Shown: positions 23,771 through 32,593 of the stretch, in pieces
Layout: each line of letters opens with the position of its first letter
Numbering within the stretch: the stretch's first letter is position 1
Assembly (NCBI GenBank): GCA_030038755.1
Contig: JASHSK010000003.1
Coordinates: 1-43,663, forward strand
DNA from: Gammaproteobacteria bacterium
Lineage (GTDB): Bacteria > Pseudomonadota > Gammaproteobacteria > Steroidobacterales > Steroidobacteraceae
Length of the DNA: 43,663 nucleotides
Direction of reading: 5' to 3'
Program-made: the position numbers and the translations under genes
Notes under the pieces: model-generated
Databases searched by the model: none
Told to the model about the DNA's origin: nothing
Seen by the model: the letters and a program-made list of their open reading frames with translations, nothing else

Positions 23771-24228
23771 CGCGTATCCGTCATCAATGCCGCGACGACT
23801 TTCTGATCGAAGATGGCCTGCTGCGGCGGCGTCAGCACGGCGCGTAAACTGAGCACGTATAGCACAGTCTGTCTCTGCAGCTCCCCCACCTGCGACTCCA
23901 GATCGTCGATGGATTTTTCGACGGCCGGACCGAAGCCCATCTCCTCGGCGAGGGCGTTGCTCAGCTCGACATTGGCTTCCGCGATGTGCGCGCGCAGCAC
24001 CGTGCGCGTATGCGCGTAGCGCTGATCGATGGCGTTGATCTGCTGCTTCTGCTGAGCACTGAGGCCCGTCAGACCACGGCGTGACAGCTCATCGACCGCG
24101 GCTCGCAGCGGCTGCGCCGGAGGGTAGAGACTGGCATCCAGGCGGTTGACGCCGACCCACACTCCCACAAAGCCCGCAACACCCGCCAACAGAATCGTCA
24201 GGATGAGCTGGCGTTGAAAGACCGTCAC
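23767..24228 (-). CDS. Membrane-anchored periplasmic sensor, heavy-metal-resistance (CnrX/Spy-like) family
   Basis: N-terminal TM; LTGLSAQQKQQINAIDQRYAHTRTVLRAHIAEANVELSNAL...LTPPQQAIFDQKV; GTG start overlapping upstream stop (GTGA). Confidence 0.75.
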   Translation of the reverse strand: MTVFQRQLILTILLAGVAGFVGVWVGVNRLDASLYPPAQPLRAAVDELSRRGLTGLSAQQKQQINAIDQRYAHTRTVLRAHIAEANVELSNALAEEMGFGPAVEKSIDDLESQVGELQRQTVLYVLSLRAVLTPPQQAIFDQKVVAALMTDTR

Positions 24229-24476
24229 GGACCGCTCGCGAGCAGGCTCGAGGGCGCCAGCAGCGCATCGTCGCCCAGCACGACGGCTTCGCTCGCCCCA
24301 AGATTTTCGCGGTGCTGAGCGCTGGCGACGCCGACGCCGAGGCCGACGATCAGAGCGCAGGCGGTGACCACGGCCCCCACCGGCAACGCACTGCGACTAT
24401 TCGCGCGCTGCCGATGAGCCCGGATCCGCCCCAGCACATCCTGCTCGAGTCTCTCCAGTGAAGCTTGGCTGGACAT
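24225..24476 (-). CDS. Small single-TM protein, CnrY-like putative anti-sigma partner
   Basis: MSSQASLERLEQDVLGRIRAHR + one TM (VGAVVTACALIVGLGVGVASA); overlaps the next gene; position matches a YXH operon. Confidence 0.55.
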   Translation of the reverse strand: MSSQASLERLEQDVLGRIRAHRQRANSRSALPVGAVVTACALIVGLGVGVASAQHRENLGASEAVVLGDDALLAPSSLLASGP

Positions 24477-24723
24477 TTGCCGATGATGCCTCCGCTCCGC
24501 CGGCACCACGGCCGGTGTACGGCGGCTGCAAAATCATAGAAACGGGCCGGGATGCGATCAAGCGCCGACGCGCGACATCCCAGGCGATGGTGCCGGGCAA
24601 TGTTGCCAGCGCGCCGCAGGACCGTCCCTCGCCCGCCGCCCTTCCTTAAGACGATACGCAGCAGGGCGCGCAAGCCCTCGCCGCAGCGGCGGTTCTCAGG
24701 CCTGGTGGCGCCCCGTCACACGC

Positions 24724-24785
24724 CGGCCCCGGGTCGCCCGGCCCCGGGTCGCCCGGCCCCGATGTCGGGCGGCCCCGATGTCGGG
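24724..24785. repeat. Compound tandem repeat: 15 bp x2 (CGGCCCCGGGTCGCC) then 16 bp x2 (CGGCCCCGATGTCGGG)
   Basis: Direct reading of 24724-24753 and 24754-24785. Confidence 0.95.
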
Positions 24786-24846
24786 CGGCCCGGGAGCGAC
24801 TATCGGATGCGGGGGCCGTGCGTTCGTGCGAGCATGCAGCCCCGAC

Positions 24847-24923
24847 GCGCCCGTAGCTCAGCTGGATAGAGCATCAGGCTTCGAACCTGAGGGTCGGGGG
24901 TTCGAATCCCTCCGGGCGCGCCA
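24847..24923 (+). tRNA. tRNA-Arg (anticodon UCG), encoded CCA
   Basis: GCGCCCG/CGGGCGC acceptor, TCAGG-CTTCGAA-CCTGA anticodon arm, GGGGGTTCGAATCCC T arm, 3' GCCA. Confidence 0.97.
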
Positions 24924-25212
24924 CGCACCCGCGGAGCGTATATTGCGCCGCATCAATTCAGGCGGCTGCGGCTGATCGACGCCGCTGCACCCCGCGGCAC
25001 CCGTCCGCATCCCCTCCCAGGGGCCCGCAGCGTTGCCATTTCGCAGCATCCGTGACGGGACCGTTGTAGGACGAACACCGACGGAAAATTTTGCATGCTC
25101 CGACGACGGCATCGGTCGGGGCCGCTGCAGGCGAACGGCAGCGGTTGTTACAAACGAGCAAAGACCTATTTCCGATCGTCACCCCGGGGGATCGACAAGG
25201 CAGGAGACGGGA

Positions 25213-26184
25213 ATGACTGATATGTCAAATTGGATGGTCGGCCGCTCCGCTGCAATTGAGACGGTGCGCGACCTGATCGTCAAGGTCGCGCCGACCGACG
25301 CGACCGTGCTGATCTCCGGGGAGAGCGGCTCCGGCAAGGAGCTGGTGGCTCAGGCGATCCACGCACGCAGTCTGCGCAGTTCCGGGCCGTTCCTGGGAAT
25401 CAACTGCGGCGCTTTGCCGCCCACGCTGATCGAGTCGGAGCTGTTCGGCTTCGAGCGCGGCAGTTTCACCGGCGCCGCGCGCAGCCACGCCGGCATGGTG
25501 GAGCGCGCCTCGGGCGGCACGCTGTTTCTGGATGAAGTGACGGAGATGAGCGCCGACATGCAGACGCGACTGCTGCGCTTCCTGGAGACTCAGCGCTTCT
25601 TTCGCGTCGGCGGCTCGCAGGAGATTCGTACCGACGTGCGCGTGATCGCGGCGAGCAATCGCTCGCCCGTGCAGGCCGTGCGCGATGGCTCGCTGCGTGA
25701 GGATCTGCTCTACCGCCTGGCCGTGTTTCCAATCAATCTTGCGCCGCTGCGCGAGCGCGGCGAAGACGTGTTGTTACTGGCCGAACATTTTCTCGTCGAG
25801 CTGAATGCGCGTCACGGCACGCACAAGCTGTTCGGCGCGGGGGCCCTGCAGACGCTGCGCGAGTATCACTGGCCGGGAAACGTACGCGAGCTGAAGAACG
25901 CGATCGAGCGCGCCTTCATCGTCTGCGAGAGCGAACTGGAGCTGCAGCCGATGCACATTCACGCGCCCGACGGCGCGCACAGCGCGATGCATGACAGCGA
26001 AGGCGGCATCCGCGTGCCGATTGGTTCTTCGCTCGCGCAGGCGGAACGCTGGCTCATCGAAGCGACACTGGCACACTGGGCCGGCAACAAGAATCGCGCC
26101 GCCAAGACGCTGGGCTGTAGTCTCAAAACGCTGTATAACAAGCTGGCGATGTACGAGCGTCAGGGGATGGAAGCGCACGCATGA
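25213..26184 (+). CDS. Sigma-54-dependent transcriptional activator lacking an N-terminal sensory domain (PspF-like layout)
   Basis: ISGESGSGKELVAQAIHARS, ESELFGFERGSFTGA, GGTLFLDEVTEM, WPGNVRELKNAIERA, C-terminal Fis-type HTH. Confidence 0.93.
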   Translation: MTDMSNWMVGRSAAIETVRDLIVKVAPTDATVLISGESGSGKELVAQAIHARSLRSSGPFLGINCGALPPTLIESELFGFERGSFTGAARSHAGMVERASGGTLFLDEVTEMSADMQTRLLRFLETQRFFRVGGSQEIRTDVRVIAASNRSPVQAVRDGSLREDLLYRLAVFPINLAPLRERGEDVLLLAEHFLVELNARHGTHKLFGAGALQTLREYHWPGNVRELKNAIERAFIVCESELELQPMHIHAPDGAHSAMHDSEGGIRVPIGSSLAQAERWLIEATLAHWAGNKNRAAKTLGCSLKTLYNKLAMYERQGMEAHA

Positions 26185-26245
26185 GGCAATCGCGCGTAGC
26201 CGCGTGGCAAAAGCGCAGACAACGTTCGGGGAAAGGCGGTGGCAG

Positions 26246-26878
26246 ATGGCGAAGATACTCATAGCGGACGATCATGCGATGGTGCGCGCGGGATTGAGAC
26301 AGTTCCTCGAGGAGGACCGCAGCATCACGGAGATCGGCGAGGCGGCATCCGGAAATGAGACGCTCGATCAGCTGCGCTCGGGCAGCTGGGATCTGGTGCT
26401 GCTCGACATCAACATGCCCGATCGCAGCGGGCTGGACATCCTGCGCTACATCCGGGCGAGTTACCCGGACACCAAGGTGCTGGTGCTCAGCGGTTTTCCG
26501 GAGCGCCAATATGCCATCAATGTGCTGAAAGCCGGCGCCGGAGGCTATCTGCCGAAGGAGTGCGCGCCCGAGGAGCTGCTGAAGGCGACGCGCGCCGTGC
26601 TGCAGGGGCGTCGCTACGTCAGCGCCAACCTCGCCGAGCTGCTGCTGTCGGACCTCGACGGCGACAGCGACCAGCCGTTGCATCGGCGGCTGTCCGAGCG
26701 TGAGTTCCAGATCTTCTGCAAGCTGGCGGCCGGGCGCGCGGTCTCCTCCATCGCCGACGAGTTGTGCCTGTCGGTGAAGACCGTGAGCACATACCGGACG
26801 CGCATTCTGGAGAAGATGAGCCTGGCGACCAACGCCGACATCACGACCTACGCGCTACGCAATGGCATCATCCAGTAG
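26246..26878 (+). CDS. NarL/FixJ-type response regulator
   Basis: ILIADDHAMVRAGLRQFL, LVLLDINMPDRSGLD, LSEREFQIFCKLAAGRAVSSIADELCLSVKTVSTYRTRILEKM. Confidence 0.95.
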   Translation: MAKILIADDHAMVRAGLRQFLEEDRSITEIGEAASGNETLDQLRSGSWDLVLLDINMPDRSGLDILRYIRASYPDTKVLVLSGFPERQYAINVLKAGAGGYLPKECAPEELLKATRAVLQGRRYVSANLAELLLSDLDGDSDQPLHRRLSEREFQIFCKLAAGRAVSSIADELCLSVKTVSTYRTRILEKMSLATNADITTYALRNGIIQ

Positions 26879-26962
26879 CGCCGTCGCTGTAGGCACTCTC
26901 CGATCGTACGGCCCTGTGGGGGGGACTTTACTCCGGGCCAGGGGTGGGGCCACGCTGCGGCC

Positions 26963-27445
26963 ATGAGTGCGTGGCCTGAGATCGATCCGATGAGTTCTCG
27001 CAACCTGTCCGTGCTGCTGGTGGAAGACTCGCGAGTGCTTGCCGAGCGGCTGCGCGAGACGCTGCTGAGCGTGCCCGGCGTGCAGCTGGCGGGCACGGTG
27101 GACAGCGAGACGGAAGCCATTGCGGCCCTGCAGCGCCACCCGGTCGACGTGTTGCTGCTGGACCTGCACCTGCGGCAGGGCACCGGCTTCGGCGTACTGC
27201 GTTCCATTGCCGGCGAGCAGGCCCGCAGGCTGGTCGTGATAGTGCTGACCAACTACGACCTCGCCGAATACCGGCGCGCCGCGGCGGCACTCGGGGCGCG
27301 TTATTTCCTCGACAAGCTGCGCGACTTCGATCGCCTGCCGGCGCTGCTGCAGCAGATTGGCTCCGAGGTCGGCGAGCCGCCCGCCTCGGCGCCGCCGAGT
27401 ACCGCCAGCGCCGCCGGGAGCAACCACCCGGCGGGTCACCGCTGA
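26963..27445 (+). CDS. Single-domain CheY-like response regulator
   Basis: SVLLVEDSRVLAERLRETL, VDVLLLDLHLRQGTGFGVL, IVLTNYDLAEYRRAAAALGARYFLDKLRDFDRL. Confidence 0.9.
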   Translation: MSAWPEIDPMSSRNLSVLLVEDSRVLAERLRETLLSVPGVQLAGTVDSETEAIAALQRHPVDVLLLDLHLRQGTGFGVLRSIAGEQARRLVVIVLTNYDLAEYRRAAAALGARYFLDKLRDFDRLPALLQQIGSEVGEPPASAPPSTASAAGSNHPAGHR

Positions 27446-27446
27446 T

Positions 27447-28916
27447 TCAAGAGCCCGCCGCGCCCTGTGTGCGCGCCCGCAGGTCGGACTCCGCGATCGA
27501 TGCGGGCGTCGCCTGCTGTGCAGCCGGCGACCGCACGATGCGCGCCAGCGGCAGTCGTGCCTGTACGCGGGTTCCTCCATGGGGAGCGCTGTCGATGTCG
27601 AGAGTGCCGCCGCAGCTACGCACGCGGTGCCGCATGATCGCCAGGCCGTGAGAGCCGGCAGCCTCGCGCCGCTCGGCTTCGATGCCGGTACCGTTATCCT
27701 CGATCAGCACGGTTATATCCTGGCCCTGCAGCGCGATCTGCAGCCGTACGTGCGTCGCGTGGGCGTGCCGCACGATGTTGGTCAGCGTCTCCTGCACCAG
27801 GCGGAAGATCGCAATCGACGCCTCCTCCGTGAGCTGCGGCTCGTGCTCGGGGTAGATCTCCGTGTACTGCAGTCCGGCGCGACTGCAGCACTCATGCGCG
27901 ACCCAGCGCACCGCCGGCAGCAGTCCCATATTGTCCAGCAGGGTCGGTCGCAGGTTCTCCACGACGCGCCGTTTGAAGTCCACGCCGTCGTCGAGCGCCT
28001 TGAGCACGCGCGCCCAGCGCGCTTCGATCTCGGGTGCCGGCGCCGCCCAGCGCTTGTGCAGCCAGGAGACGTCCATCTTCACGGCGATCAGCAGTCCGCC
28101 GAGCTCGTCGTGCAACTCGCGCGCCAGTGTCGCCTTCTCTCTCTCCGACAGCTGCTGCAGGTGGCTCGAGAGTGCCGACAGCTCGGCCGTGCGCCGCCGC
28201 ACGCGTCGCTCGAGTTCCTCGTTCTCACGCGCCAGCAGCGCGGTCTGCTCGGCGCGTCGCCGCACCTGGCGGGCCAGCAGCGTTGCGGCGACGATCAGCA
28301 GTGCCATGTTCAGCGCGGCGACCACGTACATCAGCACGCGCGACAGCGTGCGCAGGCGCAGCGCACCGGCGAGCTGCGCTTCCACCAGCGCGTGCTCGGC
28401 GTTGCCCAGGGCGGCGGCCTGATCGTTGATGCTGCTCATCGTCGGTTTGCCGAGATCGGCGCGGATCAGCGCCATCGCCTGCTCGGGTCCGCCGCTGTCA
28501 TACAGCGCGAGCGAAGCCTGCAGGGCCCCCAGCTCGGTGTTCGCGAGGGTCTGCAGCTGCGCGATCGCCGAGACTTGCGCGCGCGCGAGCAGCGCGGCGT
28601 CGCGCCGGCCGAGGGCTGCGAGCGCCGCGAGCGCGGGTGAGATGCGCGCGCGCGCCGCCTGATACAGCGTCAGCTGGCGCGTATCGCGCGTGAGCAGAAA
28701 GGCGCGTTGCGCAGCCTCCGCGGCGCTCAGGTCGTGCAGCACGCTTGCCACCAGGATCTGCCGCTCCTGCGAGCGATCGATGCGAGCGCTGATGCGGTTC
28801 TGTCCGTTCTGCGCGATCTCGGCGATTGCCACCAGCGCCAGCAGCAGCGCGAACGCGAGCGCGAGCGCGACGGCGCGCACGGCGGGAAAGCGCGGTGCTG
28901 GAAGGGTTCGAAGCAT
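27447..28916 (-). CDS. Sensor histidine kinase, CHASE3-like sensor + HisKA_3/HATPase (NarX-type)
   Basis: Two TMs, ERQILVASVLHDLSAAEAAQRAFLLTRDTRQL sensor, EKATLARELHDELGGLLIAVKMDV, DNGTGIEAERREAAGSHGLAIMRHRV. Confidence 0.93.
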   Translation of the reverse strand: MLRTLPAPRFPAVRAVALALAFALLLALVAIAEIAQNGQNRISARIDRSQERQILVASVLHDLSAAEAAQRAFLLTRDTRQLTLYQAARARISPALAALAALGRRDAALLARAQVSAIAQLQTLANTELGALQASLALYDSGGPEQAMALIRADLGKPTMSSINDQAAALGNAEHALVEAQLAGALRLRTLSRVLMYVVAALNMALLIVAATLLARQVRRRAEQTALLARENEELERRVRRRTAELSALSSHLQQLSEREKATLARELHDELGGLLIAVKMDVSWLHKRWAAPAPEIEARWARVLKALDDGVDFKRRVVENLRPTLLDNMGLLPAVRWVAHECCSRAGLQYTEIYPEHEPQLTEEASIAIFRLVQETLTNIVRHAHATHVRLQIALQGQDITVLIEDNGTGIEAERREAAGSHGLAIMRHRVRSCGGTLDIDSAPHGGTRVQARLPLARIVRSPAAQQATPASIAESDLRARTQGAAGS

Positions 28917-29258
28917 GGAAGCGTCGCTGTGAGCTGGATCCTACAGCGCTTGCCGCGCGGTGCCGACAATATAGCCCATGGCACAGTGCGATGCTCAAGC
29001 GACTTCCGGCCAAAGATCACCCACCGCTGCAGGGACGGAAGCTCTTGCGGGCGCGCTGCAACCCGCAATGGCGGGCGCGATCGACGAGGTGCCACGCATG
29101 GTTCATTACGCCGCCGACGCGCGCGCACCGCCCGCTTTCCCGTCAGCCAGGCAGTACGCCACCAAACGCCCGGCGCGCGCGCTGCGAGCCGTGCAGGGCG
29201 GGGCGCCGGCGACGACATGATCCGTCGAAGTCGCAATGCAATCAGGAGACAGCCCATC

Positions 29259-29651
29259 ATGAACGCTACCGCCAGTGACGCCGCCGAACATGCCGCACGC
29301 GTCAGCCGCGAGGCCGCCTCGGAGTTTCGTAAGCGCAGCGCCGAGACAGGCGGCTTCCTGGCCGAGGAGCTGCGTGCCTTCATGGCCGATGTGGAGGAGC
29401 TGGTGAGGAAGGTGGCCGATATCTCGGATGCGGAAGTCGCGCGCGTGCGCGTCAAGGTGGCGAATGCGCTCACCGACATGCGGCGTGTCGCCGGCGACAC
29501 CACCGAGAGTCTGCGCGAGCGTGCCCGCGTTGCCGTTGATGCGACCGATGAGTACGTGCGCGAACGCCCGTGGACCTCCATCGGGATCGCGGCCGCGCTC
29601 GGGCTGCTGATCGGTGTGGGCGTGTCGGCGGCCTCGCGCGGCCGCGGCTGA
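29259..29651 (+). CDS. DUF883 / ElaB-YqjD family membrane-anchored protein
   Basis: FLAEELRAFMADVEELVRKVADISD...VDATDEYVRERPWTSIGIAAALGLLIGVGVSAASRGRG. Confidence 0.88.
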   Translation: MNATASDAAEHAARVSREAASEFRKRSAETGGFLAEELRAFMADVEELVRKVADISDAEVARVRVKVANALTDMRRVAGDTTESLRERARVAVDATDEYVRERPWTSIGIAAALGLLIGVGVSAASRGRG

Positions 29652-29676
29652 GTACGACGCGCAACGGAACTGCGCC

Positions 29677-30105
29677 TTGCTGTCCACCTTCGAGCTGCTG
29701 CCCAAGCTCGCTCAGGCGCTCCTGAGACACCTCATTGCCTATGGCGAGCTGGCGTACGAGGAGGCCCGCGAGGCACTCGCGCGCGCGCGGCGGCAGATCG
29801 TGGGGATCGCCGTGGCGCTGCTGGCCGGCATGATGGCGCTGGGGCTCGGTTGCCTGTGGGTCATCGCGGCGACGTGGAATGGACCGGACCGTCTGTGGGC
29901 CGTGGGGGGGTTGTGCATCGGCTTTCTGCTGATCGCAATCAGTGGCGGCGCCTACGCCGTCGGCGGACGCTCGCGCGGGACAGCGTTCGAGCAACTGCGC
30001 GCCGAGTGGCGCGCGGACCTGCGGGAGATCGCCAGGCTCGACCCGACGCTGGTCGGCGAGCCTGGTTCCGCCATGGTGGGAGGGCAGCGTGCCGCGCGCG
30101 AGTGA
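29677..30105 (+). CDS. YqjE-like phage-holin-family membrane protein
   Basis: LLPKLAQALLRHLIAYGELAYEEAREALARARRQ + two TMs; position after YqjD; start (TTG) uncertain. Confidence 0.75.
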   Translation: MLSTFELLPKLAQALLRHLIAYGELAYEEAREALARARRQIVGIAVALLAGMMALGLGCLWVIAATWNGPDRLWAVGGLCIGFLLIAISGGAYAVGGRSRGTAFEQLRAEWRADLREIARLDPTLVGEPGSAMVGGQRAARE

Positions 30106-30421
30106 GCAGCGCGATCAGCGCCACGCGCGCCTGCGGGGGCGGATTGCGCTGTCGCGCGCGGAGCTGTTCGCGCTGGCACACACCGTGAACGGCGATCAGG
30201 CCGGGCCGGACACGGCCGCGGCCGAAGAGCAGCGCGCGAGTTTTCCGCACAGCCACACCATGCGAGTGCTGCTCGGCCGGCCGGGTCAGCTGCTGCTCGC
30301 AGGCGCGGCGGTGGCAATGGCGCTGCTGCGACCGCAGCTGCTGTGGCGCGCGATGCGCTTCACGCCGATGCTGCGGCCGCTGTTGTTGCGTTACCTGCTG
30401 CCGCTGCTCGGAGGGCACTGA
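30089..30421 (+). CDS. YqjK-like small protein
   Basis: GTG start overlapping previous ORF; LRGRIALSRAELFALAHTV and C-terminal hydrophobic RPQLLWRAMRFTPMLRPLLLRYLLPLL. Confidence 0.55.
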   Translation: MPRASEQRDQRHARLRGRIALSRAELFALAHTVNGDQAGPDTAAAEEQRASFPHSHTMRVLLGRPGQLLLAGAAVAMALLRPQLLWRAMRFTPMLRPLLLRYLLPLLGGH

Positions 30422-30624
30422 TCAGGAAAAGCGAACGCGGGCCGCGCCGGCCGGGACGCCGAACGGACGCATCAACAGACGCATCCATTCGTCAGCAACA
30501 TCGCCGAGGCGATGAGATCGGGCGAGCAGCGCTGCAACCGGCGCGGCTGAAATCGGCTCACCGCGGGGCGCCATCGCCGGGTCACCCCGGGTGCGCTATC
30601 ATCCGCAGCAGGGGGTGGGATCGG

Positions 30625-30796
30625 CTCCGGCCGACGCCCGCTGCATACCTCGAACCGCGAGCCACCGCGACTGCAGGGAGGTTGTGGCCGCCGCCGATGG
30701 GTGAGCACCCGTCGGGACTTGAACACACGTTGCCCATTTTCCGAAATCCACCTGAACGGATCGCTTGCGACTGCGGCCTCATCGTTAGGCCGACGG
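30625..30796 (+). ncRNA. Candidate 6S RNA (SsrS-like)
   Basis: TGTGGCCGCCGCCGATGGGTGAGCA resembles E. coli 6S TGTGGCGCTCCGCGGTTGGTGAGCA; terminal arms GGCCGACG/CGTTAGGCC pair with one bulge; distances between landmarks fit a ~170-180 nt 6S RNA; no convincing ORF; terminator follows. Confidence 0.55.
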
Positions 30797-30798
30797 CA

Positions 30799-30865
30799 CG
30801 CTGCCGGCAATAGCGCCCACCTCACCCCCCCGCGGTGCGCGCCGAATGTCGGCAGCGTTTTTTTT
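30799..30865 (+). terminator. Intrinsic terminator
   Basis: CGCTGCCGG (30799-30807) pairs with TCGGCAGCG (30849-30857), followed directly by T8 (30858-30865); an inner GCCGA-ATG-TCGGC hairpin is an alternative. Confidence 0.75.
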
Positions 30866-30934
30866 GGCCGCGCGGGCGCCGTCGCCGTGAATGCTAAGAT
30901 GCGACCTTCCGATCGACTCTCCGATTGACGCAAG

Positions 30935-32527
30935 ATGCGCAGATCGCCGTCCCTGCGCGTGCGCCCACGAGCGCCCGTGCCTGCGCGGGCACTCGCGCGC
31001 GCGCGTCCACTCGCGCGCTCGCGGTCGCATGAGCCTTACGTGCGGGTGGACCTGGTCGGGGTCGGCCTGACGCTCGGCGAGCGGCGCATCCTGCGCGACA
31101 TTGATTGGAGCGTGCGGCCGGGCCAGCGTTGGGTGCTGATGGGCGCCAACGGCGCCGGCAAGACACTGCTGCTCAAGCTGCTGGCCGGGGATATCTGGCC
31201 GACACCCCGGCAGGGGCGACGCTGCTATCAATGGCGTGGAGAACGGTTCGATCAACCCTACGGCGTCCGGCAGGAGATCATCTACATAGGAGCCGAGCGG
31301 CAGGACCGCTACGAGCACTATCGCTGGAACTACCGCGTAGAGACGGTGGTCGGCACCGGACTGCATCGAACCGATATCGCGCTCGATGTCCTCACGACAC
31401 GAGAGCGTCGGCGCGTCGCAGCCCTCTTGAAGCGGCTGCGACTGCAGGAGCTGGCGCGCCGTCGATTTCTCACGCTGTCATACGGGGAGCGACGGCTGGT
31501 ACTGCTGGCCCGTGCGCTGGCCGCCGCGCCCGGGCTGCTGCTGCTCGATGAGCTGTTCAACGGGCTGGATGAGCGCAATCGCGAGCGCGCGTTGTACTGT
31601 CTGCGCAGCCTCAGCCGTGCGGCGCTGCCCTGGGTTCTGACCACTCATCGGGGCGAGGAGATCCCCGGGTTCGCGACTCATTGTGCGCAGTTGCGTGCGG
31701 GACGGCTGCGCCGCAGCCGCCTGCCGCAGGTGCGCGCGGCCGCGCGCGAGCCTGCTGCTGGAGCCGAACGGCCGCCGAGCGCAGCGGTGTTCGAGTCAGG
31801 GGTCGCTGCGCCGCCGCTCGTGCGCCTGCGCAACGTGACCGTGTGGCGCCAGGGCGTCGTGGCATTGCGCGGCGTGTCTCTCGAGCTGCACCGTGGCGAC
31901 TGCTGGGTCGTCCACGGTCCCAATGGGAGCGGCAAGTCCAGCCTCATCCAGGCCGTGTACGGCGATCTGAGCGCGGCGCGCGGCGGAGCGATCGAGCGCG
32001 CCGGCGTGGGCCGCGGCGTGCCGCTCGCACAGTTCCGGCGTCGGGTCGGCCTCGTCGCTCCGGAGCTGCAGGCATTGCATGCCACCTACCTGCGCGTGGA
32101 TGAGGTCGTGGCCTCGGGCCTGACCGCCAGCATCGCGACGGGCGGCACGCGGACGGCGCGCAGCCGCCGTGTATCACGTGTCCTGCGGCGTGTGGGCGCC
32201 GCGGGGCTCGCGGCTCGAGCGCTGCGCACTCTTTCCTACGGACAGCTGCGGCGTGTGCTGTTCGCACGCGCCCTGGTGGGCGAGCCTGATATCCTGCTGC
32301 TCGACGAGCCGTACGCGGGTCTCGATGGCTCGGTGCGCACCCAGCTGCGCGCCCTGGTCGAGAGCACCGCACGATCCGGGGTGAGCGTGGTGATGGCAAC
32401 TCATCATAGGGACGAATGGCCCGCGGGGGCCACACACGAGCTGCAGCTCGAGCGCGGGCGCGTGCTGTACGGGGGCGAGGTTCGCCGGCGCGGCGCGGTG
32501 CGCACGCGCGCGGGGCGCCGCGCATGA
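30935..32527 (+). CDS. Tandem ATP-binding cassette protein, ModF-like
   Basis: Two Walker A (GANGAGKTLLLKLL, GPNGSGKSSLIQAV), two LSYG signatures and LLLLDELFNGLDE/ILLLDEPYAGLD; no TM domain. Confidence 0.88.
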   Translation: MRRSPSLRVRPRAPVPARALARARPLARSRSHEPYVRVDLVGVGLTLGERRILRDIDWSVRPGQRWVLMGANGAGKTLLLKLLAGDIWPTPRQGRRCYQWRGERFDQPYGVRQEIIYIGAERQDRYEHYRWNYRVETVVGTGLHRTDIALDVLTTRERRRVAALLKRLRLQELARRRFLTLSYGERRLVLLARALAAAPGLLLLDELFNGLDERNRERALYCLRSLSRAALPWVLTTHRGEEIPGFATHCAQLRAGRLRRSRLPQVRAAAREPAAGAERPPSAAVFESGVAAPPLVRLRNVTVWRQGVVALRGVSLELHRGDCWVVHGPNGSGKSSLIQAVYGDLSAARGGAIERAGVGRGVPLAQFRRRVGLVAPELQALHATYLRVDEVVASGLTASIATGGTRTARSRRVSRVLRRVGAAGLAARALRTLSYGQLRRVLFARALVGEPDILLLDEPYAGLDGSVRTQLRALVESTARSGVSVVMATHHRDEWPAGATHELQLERGRVLYGGEVRRRGAVRTRAGRRA

Positions 32528-32593
32528 GTACGCGTGCGGGGCCAGGCGCATGAGTGTGCGCGCGGGGCCGGGCGCATGAGCACGCGCGCGGGG
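32498..32593. repeat. 26-bp tandem repeat (3.7 copies) spanning a stop/start junction
   Basis: Units start at 32498, 32524, 32550, 32576; ATGAGTACGCGTGCGGGGCCAGGCGC / ATGAGTGTGCGCGCGGGGCCGGGCGC / ATGAGCACGCGCGCGGGG. Confidence 0.96.

Noticed and set aside
28707-29258. Long N-terminal extension of the DUF883 ORF
   Set aside because: Overlaps the divergent histidine kinase start; the family begins at MNATASDAAEHAAR (29259).
30700-30735. Possible degenerate tRNA T-arm on the minus strand (GTTCAAGTCCCG)
   Set aside because: Flanking bases do not form a T-stem and no cloverleaf can be drawn; better explained as part of the 6S-like plus-strand RNA.
30472-30933. Minus-strand ORFs of 153 and 66 aa in the yqjK-modF gap
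   Set aside because: Antisense to the structured RNA candidate; no domain; composition not protein-like.
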